From assembly GCA_900555985.1 (NCBI GenBank), contig USNF01000018.1, forward strand, positions 1 through 18,654: a stretch of DNA of 18,654 bases. Reading direction: 5' to 3'. This document shows, piece after piece, positions 8,009 through 15,103 of this stretch. The stretch's first letter is position 1; every line of letters begins with the position of its first letter. The position numbers were made by a program, and so were the translations under genes. This stretch comes from an uncultured Gemella sp. Lineage in GTDB: Bacteria; Bacillota; Bacilli; Staphylococcales; Gemellaceae. The notes under the pieces were generated by a model, which saw nothing but the letters and a program-made list of their open reading frames with translations, did no database searches and was not told the DNA's origin.

Positions 8009-8512
8009 TTAATCCCCTTTTCTTCTCTTATAGTGCATAAATACATAATTATGCTCATTATTTTCGTCTTTGAAAAATTCTTGACGATCAACTAATTCCC
8101 AATCTTTATCTGAAAAATCAGGAAATTTTGTATCAGCTTCTACTTCAGTATCTACTTCAGTGATAAACATTTCGTCACATTGATTCAGATATTGCTTATA
8201 TATAGTTCCTCCACCGAATATAAATACTTTTTCTGTTTCAATATTATCAAAAATTCTTTCATCATTGTATACTTCAATATTATTATAATCATCGGTATAT
8301 TGTTTTAAAGAATCAATGTTTCTTGTTAGTACTCTATTGATTCTATTAGGAAGTGGTCGTCCAATACTTTCTAGTGTTTTTCTACCCATTATTATAGTTT
8401 GCCCTGTAGTGAGTTCTTTTACACGTAACATATCATTTTTTAAACGCCAAGGAATTGTATTTTCATTACCTATAGATTTGTTCTTATCATAAGCTACTAT
8501 TAATGATAACAT
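8009..8512 (-). CDS. dfrA: Dihydrofolate reductase
   Basis: This enzyme reduces dihydrofolate to tetrahydrofolate with NADPH and so regenerates the cofactor used up by thymidylate synthase, encoded directly upstream. The length of 167 residues is normal. Visible: IGNENTIPWRLKNDM with catalytic Asp27, MGRKTLESIGRPLPNR (NADPH site), VFIFGGGTIYKQYL, and the C-terminal barrel strands. Tyr105 in GGGTIY lines up with Phe98 of the Staphylococcus aureus enzyme, the position where Tyr reduces trimethoprim binding. E. coli DHFR naturally has Tyr there, so resistance cannot be assumed. The ribosome site TAGGAGG overlaps the thyA stop codon, giving close coupling. It appears to be the chromosomal housekeeping enzyme rather than a mobile resistance gene, because base use and operon position are ordinary. 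Confidence 0.96.
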   Translation of the reverse strand: MLSLIVAYDKNKSIGNENTIPWRLKNDMLRVKELTTGQTIIMGRKTLESIGRPLPNRINRVLTRNIDSLKQYTDDYNNIEVYNDERIFDNIETEKVFIFGGGTIYKQYLNQCDEMFITEVDTEVEADTKFPDFSDKDWELVDRQEFFKDENNEHNYVFMHYKRRKGD

Positions 8513-8527
8513 AAATAATTATACCTC

Positions 8528-9460
8528 CTAAACTGCAATAGGTGCTTTAATAAAAGGATGAGATTCATAATTTACAAGTTCTACATCCGAAATTTTTAAG
8601 TCAAAAATACTATTGAACTCGTTAATTTTTAAAGATGGTAGATCATAAGGCGTTCTAGAAATTTGTTCATTTACTTGATCAAAGTGATTATTATAAATAT
8701 GAGCATCGCCTAAAGTATGAACAAACTCTCCTACTCCTAGATTACATTCTTTTGCTATTAAAATAGTTAATAATGAATATGATGCTATATTGAATGGTAC
8801 ACCAAGGAAAACATCCCCACTACGTTGGTATAATTGACAACTTAATTTACCATCACTAACATAAAATTGGAATAGTGAATGACAAGGAGGTAAAGCCATT
8901 GTATCTACCTCAGCAGGATTCCAAGAAGAAACAATCAATCTTCTTGATGATGGATTTTCCTTAATTTGTTCGATTACATTTTTCAATTGATCAACACCAT
9001 TGAAATTTCGCCATTGTTTACCATACACATTTCCTAAATCACCATATTTTTTTGAAAATTCATTATCAGTTAATATTTTTTCTTTAAAAATTTTCATTTG
9101 TTCTTTATAGTCTTTAGCAAATTCTTCATCAACTAATGTTCTATGTCCAAAATCAGTCATATCAGGACCTGTGTATTCATCACTTTCAACCCATTTCTTA
9201 AATGCCCATTCATTCCATATATTATTATTATTTTCTAATAAGAATCTAATGTTAGTATCACCTTTTATAAACCAAAGTAATTCGGACCAAACTAGATTAA
9301 AATTTACTTTCTTTGTAGTTAGTAATGGAAATCCTTTATTAAGATCAAACTTCATTTGATAACCAAATATACTTTTAGTTCCGACACCTGTTCTATCTTC
9401 TTTTTCAATTCCATTCTCTAAAATATATTTACATAAATCTAAATATTCTTTGTCTGCCAC
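8528..9460 (-). CDS. thyA: Thymidylate synthase
   Basis: ThyA methylates dUMP to dTMP using methylenetetrahydrofolate, the last step of de novo thymidylate synthesis, and releases dihydrofolate for the next gene's product. At 310 residues it is the long form, like the Lactobacillus casei enzyme, with an insert (about residues 90-140, from WVESDEYTG to KKYGDLG). Visible: FPLLTTKKV, YGKQWRNF, the phosphate-binding pair in SSRRLIVSSWNP, active-site Cys in ALPPCHSLFQFYV near residue 193, QLYQRSGDVFLGVPFNIASY, and HTLGDAHIYNNH. The start is a GTG (9458-9460) preceded by GGAG and seven bases. No ATG fits better. It follows mntR by 12 bases. Confidence 0.97.
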   Translation of the reverse strand: MADKEYLDLCKYILENGIEKEDRTGVGTKSIFGYQMKFDLNKGFPLLTTKKVNFNLVWSELLWFIKGDTNIRFLLENNNNIWNEWAFKKWVESDEYTGPDMTDFGHRTLVDEEFAKDYKEQMKIFKEKILTDNEFSKKYGDLGNVYGKQWRNFNGVDQLKNVIEQIKENPSSRRLIVSSWNPAEVDTMALPPCHSLFQFYVSDGKLSCQLYQRSGDVFLGVPFNIASYSLLTILIAKECNLGVGEFVHTLGDAHIYNNHFDQVNEQISRTPYDLPSLKINEFNSIFDLKISDVELVNYESHPFIKAPIAV

Positions 9461-9472
9461 TTTATTTCTCCA

Positions 9473-9862
9473 TTATGCTTTATAATTATTTTCTTTTAAA
9501 TACTTAATTAAATCTTTGATTTTTTCTAAAGAATTTTTCCCAAAATGATGTTCAATTCCTTCTACCTCTTCATATATTTTATCCTCTTGAACACCAATAA
9601 TTCTCAGAAAATCCTCTAGTAATTCATGTCGAGTAAGAGCGTACTCTCCCATTTTTCTTCCTTTTTCTGTAAGTGCAATACCTCTATACTTTTCATACAC
9701 TATATATCCTTCAACATCTAGTTTCTTTAACATTTTGGTAACAGTAGAAGGATATACTTCTAATTTTTCTGCAATATCTGCACTACGAGCGTACCCTTTA
9801 TTCTTAACTAAAGAATATATAACTTCTATATAATCTTCCATTGTTGGAGTAGTTTTTGTCAT
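9473..9862 (-). CDS. mntR: Manganese-responsive transcriptional regulator MntR (DtxR family)
   Basis: MntR is a homodimeric winged-helix repressor that senses Mn(II) and shuts off manganese uptake genes. At 129 residues it closely follows Bacillus MntR (142): MEDYIE at the start, the helix-turn-helix YARSADIAEKLEVYPSTVTK, the wing YEKYRGIALTEKG, and dimer helices RHELLEDFLRIIG and EGIEHH. All six metal ligands expected for MntR are present: Asp10, Glu13, His79, Glu101, Glu104 and His105. There is no C-terminal SH3 domain, as in Bacillus. Asp at the position that is Met in DtxR fits Mn selectivity. GGAGG seven bases upstream sets the ATG and overlaps the nif3 stop. No manganese transporter lies nearby, so its targets are elsewhere. 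Lying inside a housekeeping operon makes its own level constitutive. Confidence 0.92.
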   Translation of the reverse strand: MTKTTPTMEDYIEVIYSLVKNKGYARSADIAEKLEVYPSTVTKMLKKLDVEGYIVYEKYRGIALTEKGRKMGEYALTRHELLEDFLRIIGVQEDKIYEEVEGIEHHFGKNSLEKIKDLIKYLKENNYKA

Positions 9863-9873
9863 ATATTACCTCC

Positions 9874-10650
9874 TTATAAAATTACAAATGGTGATTTTTC
9901 AACACTTGATTGTTCAACTACAATATTAAGTTCACTAATATAATCTTGTAACAATTCTTTAACAAGATGTTCTGAAAAATGACCAATATCGATAATATTC
10001 TTTTTCATTTCTATTGCGTCTAATGCAGCATGATACCCAACATCACCTGTTAAGTAGATATCCACCTCTGGAATTGAATATATGAAGTCCGCCCCACTTC
10101 CACCAAGAATAGCTACTGAACGTATTTTTTTATTATTTCCTATTACTGTTGAAACTGTTTCAAGATTAAATTGTTTTTTTAGATATTTTATGAAGTCTTC
10201 TAAAAGCATATTATAAGATAATTTTCCAATTCTTCCTAAACCAGAGTTTGGGTCTAATTCATGTTCGAATAAAACGCTAATTTCTTCTAATTTTAACTTC
10301 TTAGCTAAATAATCATTAAGTCCTAATGTAGCTGAATCAAGATTAGTATGAAATGATATAACAGAAATATTATTTTTAATTAAGTTTCTTATTATATTAG
10401 ATTTAAAATCATCTGTAAAGTTTAATGATTTTAATGGTTTAAAAATTAGAGGATGATGCGACACAATAAGATTTACACCATTTCTTATTGCCTCATTGAC
10501 TACATCAGTAGTAACATCTAAACAAACTAAGACTTTATTAACTTCATCATCATAGTTTCCTAACATTAATCCGACATTATCCCATTTTTCTGCCAACTTA
10601 ATATCGGCAAGTTGGTTTAGGTGCTTAAATACATCTTTTACTTTTACCAC
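9874..10650 (-). CDS. NIF3/YqfO family dinuclear metal protein (DUF34), short form
   Basis: Members of the NIF3/DUF34 family fold into toroidal hexamers with a two-metal site. They are often annotated as GTP cyclohydrolase 1 type 2 homologues, but the true role is uncertain. At 258 residues this is the short form, without the roughly 100-residue CutA-like insert of Bacillus YqfO. Metal-site residues visible: SHHPLIFK (two His), HTNLDSA (Asp), and DIGHFSEHLVKELL near the end (His and Glu). The N-terminus KLAEKWDNVGLMLG is typical. The start is GTG (10648-10650) behind AGGAGG and seven bases. An ATG two bases earlier is out of frame and stops after two codons. It is the first gene of the nine-gene operon. 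In Bacilli nif3 usually follows trmK near rpoD, so the link to mntR is unusual. Confidence 0.9.
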   Translation of the reverse strand: MVKVKDVFKHLNQLADIKLAEKWDNVGLMLGNYDDEVNKVLVCLDVTTDVVNEAIRNGVNLIVSHHPLIFKPLKSLNFTDDFKSNIIRNLIKNNISVISFHTNLDSATLGLNDYLAKKLKLEEISVLFEHELDPNSGLGRIGKLSYNMLLEDFIKYLKKQFNLETVSTVIGNNKKIRSVAILGGSGADFIYSIPEVDIYLTGDVGYHAALDAIEMKKNIIDIGHFSEHLVKELLQDYISELNIVVEQSSVEKSPFVIL

Positions 10651-10683
10651 ATCGAGTCCTCCTTTAATATTTATCGTGATTTA

Positions 10684-10713
10684 ATTATATCATTTTAAAA
10701 AAAAAATTGCCAT
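10684..10713 (-). promoter_or_regulatory. Extended -10 promoter of the nif3-to-mltG operon
   Basis: On the minus strand, TGATATAAT (10684-10692) is a perfect TATAAT with the TGn extension. An ATGGCA -35 (10708-10713) lies 18 bases away, and the spacer includes ten consecutive T. It lies 34 bases before the nif3 start codon. Confidence 0.65.
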
Positions 10714-10749
10714 AATGACACTTATTTGTAATGAAATTAACATATAGTA

Positions 10750-10788
10750 ATAATCAAAAATATTATTGAATTTTTGCATTTTGATTAT
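10750..10788. repeat. Inverted repeat between divergent nif3 and recD2 promoters
   Basis: ATAATCAAAA (10750-10759) and TTTTGATTAT (10779-10788) are exact 10-base reverse complements around a 19-base centre. The repeat lies upstream of both divergent promoters, a typical place for an operator. It does not resemble the known MntR or Fur boxes. Confidence 0.4.
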
Positions 10789-10810
10789 CGTTTTAATAAT
10801 TATAATACTC

Positions 10811-10839
10811 TAGACATTTTGTTTATTATATATTATTAT
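10811..10839 (+). promoter_or_regulatory. Promoter of recD2
   Basis: TAGACA (10811-10816) and TATTAT (10834-10839) are separated by exactly 17 bases, and each matches the sigma-A consensus at five of six positions. The predicted transcript would start near 10846, about 30 bases before the ATG. Confidence 0.6.
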
Positions 10840-10874
10840 AATTATTATTATAAAGTTTTTTTCAGGAGATTTTT

Positions 10875-13202
10875 ATGCAAGTTGTAGAGGGATATTTAAA
10901 TAAGGTTATTTTTCATAATGAAGAAAATAATTACTATATATTATCAATATTTTTAAATGATAATTATGATTTTATTGAAGGAGATTATCTAAGTGTTGTA
11001 GGTACATTTGAAGATATAGAGTTTATTGAAGATGAACTATATATGTTTAAAGGTCAAATTGTTAATCATAGAAAATATGGAGTTCAACTATCTGCGATAA
11101 TTGCTGAGCCAGTAATTCAAAAAGATAAAGAAGCTGTTATTTCATACTTATCTAGCTCCATTTTTCAAGGAATTGGTAGAAAAACTGCAGAACATATAGT
11201 TGAAAGTTTAGGTGTTGATGCTCTTGATAAAATTTATGAAGATAAAGAGTCTCTTTATAATTTGAAAGGTATTACGAAACAACGAAAAGATATAATCTAC
11301 TCTACAATAATTTCTAATAAACAAACTCAAGATATAATTTTAAAACTAAACGAATATAATCTAAGTAATAATTTAATATTGAAAATTTATAATTTTTACA
11401 AACATAACACATTAAAAACAATCACTGAAAATCCCTATACATTAATAAAAGATATAAAAGGTATTAGTTTTAAAACAGTAGATAAAATAGCTGAAATAAA
11501 TGAGATAGATCCTAATGATCGCAATAGAATTATTTATGGTTTTATTTACACTATAAGTACATTTTGTTTTTCAACTGGTAATACATATATCAAAAAAAAT
11601 ACTCTACTATATAATACATTTAATGTATTATATACATCAAGAAAATTTGCTATAGATAAAGATGACATATTAAATGCATTAAATTATTGTTTAGAAGTTG
11701 GAAAATTGATTGAACTAGATGATAAAATATTTTTACCAGAAATATATTATTCAGAATATTTTATTTATAGTGATATAAAAAAACGTTTAATTAAACCTAA
11801 TAATTTTGAAATAAGTGATAAACTACTTACAAAATATATTAAAGAAGTTGAAGATGAGTTGAATATAGAATATGATATTGTTCAGATAGAAGCAATAAAA
11901 AATTCTGTATTAAACAACTTTTCGATTTTAACTGGAGGACCCGGAACAGGAAAAACTACAATTATATTAGCTGTTATAAAAATTTTCCAAAAAATTAAAA
12001 ATTATAGTTTAGTTGATTTACAAGATGAAAACAAGAATATTTTGACTCTATGTGCTCCTACAGGTAAAGCAGCAAAGAGAATGTCGGAAAGTACAGGATT
12101 TTTTGCTTCAACAATCCATAAAGCTATAGGATGGACAACAGAAGATGAAAATATGGAGGAGTTTGTTAGTGATAAAAAAATTAAATCTGAACTAGTTATT
12201 ATAGATGAAGCTAGTATGATTGATGTATTTCTCATGCATAATCTTCTAAAGATAATTGATTCTAATTCTAAGATAATATTGGTAGGTGATAATGATCAGT
12301 TACCTTCTATTGCTCCAGGAAATGTTCTAAATGATTTAATTAACTCTAATGAAATTTCAACAGTAAAATTAAATAGAATTTTTAGACAAAGTGAACATTC
12401 AAGTATTATTAATATATCACATTCAATTAAAAATAATATACCATTTGATGTACTTGAAAATTTTGATGATAAAGAATTTTTACTAGCATCAAAAAATGAT
12501 TTATTAAAAGTTATAACAACTACATATAGTGAACTATTGGAGATATCAGATAAAGAAAAAATCCAAATTTTAGCACCTATCTATAAAGGTATTTGTGGTA
12601 TCAATGAAATTAATAAAACTATTCAAGAGCTATTTAATAAAAATGAATTATTAATAGAATATGGAGAATTAATTTATAAAGTAGAAGATAGAGTTATGCA
12701 ACTTGTAAATAGACCAGAAGATAATATATTTAATGGAGATATAGGATATATTTACGATATTTATAAAGAAAATGGTAAATATAAAATAATTATTGATTAT
12801 GATGATAACCTTGTGACTTATGAAAAACAAGAGTTAAACCAAATAACACTCTCTTATGCCTGCTCTATTCACAAAGCACAGGGATCAGAGTTTGATAATA
12901 TAATTATCCCATTTATAGATAATTATAATTTCATGTTAAATAAAAATCTTACTTATACTGCTGTTACTCGTGCTAAAAAGAAATTAGTTTTATGCGGAAA
13001 TCCTAATGTATTTTACAAATCCATAGAACCAAATAATACAGTGACAAGACAAACCGCCTTGTGTTGGTTCTTCACAATGAATAATATGTTAGGTGAATCA
13101 GATATTGTTTTTGAGGAAAATTATATTTTAAATTATCAAAATATTAATAATATAGATCCTATGATTGGTATGGAAGACATTAAACCTTTAGACTTCTTAT
13201 AA
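10875..13202 (+). CDS. recD2: ATP-dependent 5'-3' DNA helicase RecD2 (YrrC-like)
   Basis: RecD2 is a superfamily 1B helicase found without RecBC. In Bacilli it helps replication forks and recombination repair. Its 775 residues contain an N-terminal OB-like region (1-80), tandem helix-hairpin-helix repeats (IFQGIGRKTAEHIVES near 95, then KGITKQ), and the helicase core. Core motifs: Walker A LTGGPGTGKTT near 355, CAPTGKAAKRMSE, DEASMID near 443, GDNDQLPSIAPGNVL, LNRIFRQ, then SH3-like DRVMQLVNR and the final YACSIHKAQGSEFD and TYTAVTRAKKKLVLCG. The ATG has AGGAG six bases upstream. It stands alone, divergent from nif3, and ends in a shared terminator. In Bacillus, recD2 (yrrC) lies close to the alaS-ireB-ruvX-mltG cluster, so the link to that cluster is conserved although the strand arrangement differs. 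Confidence 0.96.
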   Translation: MQVVEGYLNKVIFHNEENNYYILSIFLNDNYDFIEGDYLSVVGTFEDIEFIEDELYMFKGQIVNHRKYGVQLSAIIAEPVIQKDKEAVISYLSSSIFQGIGRKTAEHIVESLGVDALDKIYEDKESLYNLKGITKQRKDIIYSTIISNKQTQDIILKLNEYNLSNNLILKIYNFYKHNTLKTITENPYTLIKDIKGISFKTVDKIAEINEIDPNDRNRIIYGFIYTISTFCFSTGNTYIKKNTLLYNTFNVLYTSRKFAIDKDDILNALNYCLEVGKLIELDDKIFLPEIYYSEYFIYSDIKKRLIKPNNFEISDKLLTKYIKEVEDELNIEYDIVQIEAIKNSVLNNFSILTGGPGTGKTTIILAVIKIFQKIKNYSLVDLQDENKNILTLCAPTGKAAKRMSESTGFFASTIHKAIGWTTEDENMEEFVSDKKIKSELVIIDEASMIDVFLMHNLLKIIDSNSKIILVGDNDQLPSIAPGNVLNDLINSNEISTVKLNRIFRQSEHSSIINISHSIKNNIPFDVLENFDDKEFLLASKNDLLKVITTTYSELLEISDKEKIQILAPIYKGICGINEINKTIQELFNKNELLIEYGELIYKVEDRVMQLVNRPEDNIFNGDIGYIYDIYKENGKYKIIIDYDDNLVTYEKQELNQITLSYACSIHKAQGSEFDNIIIPFIDNYNFMLNKNLTYTAVTRAKKKLVLCGNPNVFYKSIEPNNTVTRQTALCWFFTMNNMLGESDIVFEENYILNYQNINNIDPMIGMEDIKPLDFL

Positions 13203-13203
13203 G

Positions 13204-13240
13204 AAAAAAACTTGGAAAATAATATTTCCAAGTTTTTTTT
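13204..13240. terminator. Bidirectional terminator between recD2 and the lipoprotein gene
   Basis: Seven A plus CTTGGAAA (13204-13218) pairs with TTTCCAAG plus T-run (13225-13239) around a six-base loop. It gives a T-tract on both strands, so it can end recD2 (plus) and the gpmA-lipoprotein transcript (minus). The lipoprotein stop codon lies in its tail. Confidence 0.88.
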
Positions 13241-13997
13241 ATAAATTAGATAATTCTCGAGCTAATCTATCAATATCATTAATATGTAAAAATACAGAAT
13301 TTATTGAAGATCCATTTTTAGTTGATAATGAATTATCTACAACAGTTATTACTTCAGGTATTAATTTTTCTATCGAAATTAATCGATTATTTAAATCATT
13401 AAGTTTATCATAATCTGAATTATTATTAGATAATGATTTAAGAAAATTAATTTCATTTAAAACACGCTGTTTAGATTCAGAGAATTTATTTGCTTTATCG
13501 CCTAAATCTCTTCCTTTAGTCAAATCAGTTTCAATAGAACCAACAAGTTCATCCATTGTTATTACTTCTTTAGAAAAATCTTTAATTTTACTCTTAATAA
13601 AATCATTAGAATATTTTTTATTCTGAATATTATAATTTAGTTCGTTAATATTATTAGTTTTAAAGGATAATGTATTATTATTATTAGTTATAATCTCTAC
13701 AATTAAATCCTTATTATCAAATTTTTCAGAAGAAAGATTATTGAATGATAGTTGTTCCCCTTTAAACGAATTAATTTTTAACGATTTTAAGATTGATTTG
13801 AAATCTTCTTCATTTGTAACTTCATCTTTAGTTGAAATAATTAATTTATTATTCTTTGTATCAAATTCAGTTTTATCTAGCTGGCTAATCTTAACTGAAT
13901 TAGTTAAGTTTTGAAGTTGATCATTTGTATATGAGCTATTAGAACTACAACCTTGCAGTAAAAGCAAGGTTGTAATTAATATTATTATTTTTCTCAT
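13239..13997 (-). CDS. Putative lipoprotein of unknown function
   Basis: This is a 252-residue predicted secreted lipoprotein. Residues 1-17 form a short signal peptide (MRKIII, a hydrophobic run, then LLLLQGC) whose Cys17 would be lipid-modified and membrane-anchored. Gln two residues before the Cys is uncommon in lipoboxes. The mature part is Asn/Ser/Lys-rich and hydrophilic. The middle (about 30-130) looks like alternating beta strands. The C-terminal half (about 140-252) is helical with possible coiled coil (KFSESKQRVLNEINFLKSL, LNDLNNRLISIEKLI). I do not recognise the family. The ATG lies 13 bases after gpmA, with no clear Shine-Dalgarno, and is chosen because it gives an intact signal peptide. 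Translation is probably coupled to gpmA. A strong 11-bp hairpin lies in its first codons. Confidence 0.75.
   Translation of the reverse strand: MRKIIILITTLLLLQGCSSNSSYTNDQLQNLTNSVKISQLDKTEFDTKNNKLIISTKDEVTNEEDFKSILKSLKINSFKGEQLSFNNLSSEKFDNKDLIVEIITNNNNTLSFKTNNINELNYNIQNKKYSNDFIKSKIKDFSKEVITMDELVGSIETDLTKGRDLGDKANKFSESKQRVLNEINFLKSLSNNNSDYDKLNDLNNRLISIEKLIPEVITVVDNSLSTKNGSSINSVFLHINDIDRLARELSNL
13946..13974 (-). repeat. Perfect 11-bp hairpin inside the lipoprotein signal-peptide coding region
   Basis: TACAACCTTGC (13946-13956) and GCAAGGTTGTA (13964-13974) are exact reverse complements around a seven-base loop. It covers codons of about residues 8-17 of the lipoprotein. It is far more stable than its AT-rich surroundings and close to the start codon. 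Confidence 0.75.
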
Positions 13998-14010
13998 GAA
14001 TTAATATATA

Positions 14011-14697
14011 TTAAAATAATTCTGGAGCTGAAATAATATTTAAATTCTCGTCAATTTCAAATACTAAAGGTGTACCTGTTGGTAAATTTAAATCAAGAAT
14101 TTTTTCATCAGAAATATTTAATAAATATTTAATTAATGCTCTTAAACTATTTCCGTGTGCAGAAATAAGAACATTTTTACCAGCTTTAATTTGTTTAGAA
14201 ATATCACTTTCCCAGTACGGAAGTACACGATCAATTGTAAGTTTTAAACTCTCTCCTGTTGGAATTTCATTTTCTGGTATTTCTTTGTATCTATCAATAT
14301 TACCAGGATACATAGGACTATCTTTCTCAACTTGTGGAGGAGCTACATCAAAACTTCTTCTCCAAATATGAACTTGTTCATCACCATATTTTTTAGCAGT
14401 TTCAGCTTTGTTTAATCCTTGAAGTGCTCCATAGTGTCTTTCATTAAGTCTCCAACTTTTATATACTGGAATCCATAATAAATCTAATTCTTCTAAGAAT
14501 AAGTTCAATGTTTTAATTGCGCGTTTTTGGTATGAAGTATACGCAACGTCAAAAGTTAATCCTAACTCTTTAAGTGTTTGACCACCTTTAATTGCTTCTT
14601 GTCTACCTTTTTCTGTGATATCTACATCAACCCATCCTGTAAATCTATTTTCAAGATTCCATTGACTTTCACCATGTCTAGTTAATACTAATTTCAT
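14011..14697 (-). CDS. gpmA: 2,3-bisphosphoglycerate-dependent phosphoglycerate mutase
   Basis: GpmA interconverts 3- and 2-phosphoglycerate in glycolysis and gluconeogenesis through a phosphohistidine intermediate. At 228 residues it is the standard dPGM length. Motifs visible: the catalytic RHGES (His8), NRFTGWVDVDITEKG, TSYQKRAIKT, the proton-donor region NERHYGALQGLNKAET, the WRRSFDVAPP segment, and the second catalytic histidine in ISAHGNSLRAL near residue 180. GGAGG eight bases upstream fixes the ATG. Codon use is more regular than in its neighbours, as expected of a highly expressed enzyme. It has its own promoter region upstream and the lipoprotein gene downstream. Whether a second, cofactor-independent mutase exists cannot be told here. 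Confidence 0.97.
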   Translation of the reverse strand: MKLVLTRHGESQWNLENRFTGWVDVDITEKGRQEAIKGGQTLKELGLTFDVAYTSYQKRAIKTLNLFLEELDLLWIPVYKSWRLNERHYGALQGLNKAETAKKYGDEQVHIWRRSFDVAPPQVEKDSPMYPGNIDRYKEIPENEIPTGESLKLTIDRVLPYWESDISKQIKAGKNVLISAHGNSLRALIKYLLNISDEKILDLNLPTGTPLVFEIDENLNIISAPELF

Positions 14698-14732
14698 TAA
14701 GAAATCCTCCTAGTGTTATAATTATACAGTTA

Positions 14733-14761
14733 ATTATACAATACTTTTTGAAATTAGTACA
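14733..14761 (-). promoter_or_regulatory. Probable gpmA promoter
   Basis: On the minus strand a perfect TATAAT (14733-14738) is preceded directly by TG and by a weak -35, TGTACT (14756-14761), at 17 bases. A second TATAAT (14721-14726) lies just downstream but lacks a -35. Both lie within 40 bases of the gpmA start. Confidence 0.45.
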
Positions 14762-14788
14762 TACTTTTTATATTAAAAATTTATGATT

Positions 14789-14838
14789 ACAAATAATTGT
14801 TATAAATAAACAATATTTCATAAAATAATATTATTTGT
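14789..14838. repeat. AT-rich inverted repeat between gpmA and the small membrane peptide gene
   Basis: ACAAATAAT (14789-14797) matches ATTATTTGT (14830-14838) in reverse complement. An alternative inner stem ATTGTT/AACAAT (14796-14801 with 14809-14814) competes with it. It starts about 20 bases after the small peptide stop on the minus strand and could be its terminator, but there is no G/C clamp. Confidence 0.35.
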
Positions 14839-14858
14839 TCTTTCTTTAAAAAATTTTA

Positions 14859-14972
14859 TTAATAAACTTTACGGTTAACTCTATTTTTCTTAACTATTTT
14901 AACTTTATTTGTTTCAAAGAAAGTAAAAACTTTCGCTAAAATTACTAACACTATTAACCAATATATAAACAT
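14859..14972 (-). CDS. Small single-pass membrane peptide (37 residues), divergent to the S24 repressor
   Basis: This is an unrecognised short gene. The peptide begins MFIYWLIVLVILAKVFTFF, a hydrophobic stretch long enough to cross the membrane once. It ends in about 18 residues with seven Lys/Arg and one acidic residue (NKVKIVKKNRVNRKVY). By the positive-inside rule the tail should be cytosolic and the N-terminus outside. I start it at the ATG ending at 14972 because AGAAGG seven bases upstream is a good ribosome site. An in-frame ATG eight codons earlier (14994-14996) has none. A strong promoter (15027-15055) lies upstream. It is transcribed away from a LexA/HdiR-like repressor, and both promoters share sequence motifs. 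It might be an SOS-controlled division inhibitor or a TisB-like peptide; no homology supports either. It could also be a chance frame, though promoter, ribosome site and composition argue for a real gene. Confidence 0.6.
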   Translation of the reverse strand: MFIYWLIVLVILAKVFTFFETNKVKIVKKNRVNRKVY

Positions 14973-15026
14973 AATATTACCTTCTTTCTTATTCATACGT
15001 AAAACTTAATTTCTTTTTGTAATAAT

Positions 15027-15055
15027 ATAATAACATACGGAAAACCGAAAATCAA
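15027..15055 (-). promoter_or_regulatory. Promoter of the small membrane peptide, with CGGAAAACCG dyad in the spacer
   Basis: On the minus strand, -35 TTGATT (15050-15055) and TATTAT (15027-15032) lie 17 bases apart, with TGT before the -10 (extended type). The spacer carries the palindrome CGGAAAACCG (15038-15047), overlapping ATACGGA (15035-15041). That heptamer recurs in the spacer of the divergent repressor promoter, so this is a good operator candidate. Confidence 0.65.
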
Positions 15056-15103
15056 GAGAAAAATTCATATTTCTTAATTATTTTTCAAAATATAAATAAA
15101 GTC

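Noticed and set aside
8009..8512. DHFR as a mobile trimethoprim-resistance gene
   Set aside because: It is coupled to thyA inside a housekeeping operon, has the same base composition as its neighbours, and no mobile element is near.
14721..14726. Second TATAAT upstream of gpmA as a separate promoter
   Set aside because: It has a good -10 but nothing like a -35 at 16-18 bases and lies close to the ribosome site. It is kept only as a note on the main promoter.
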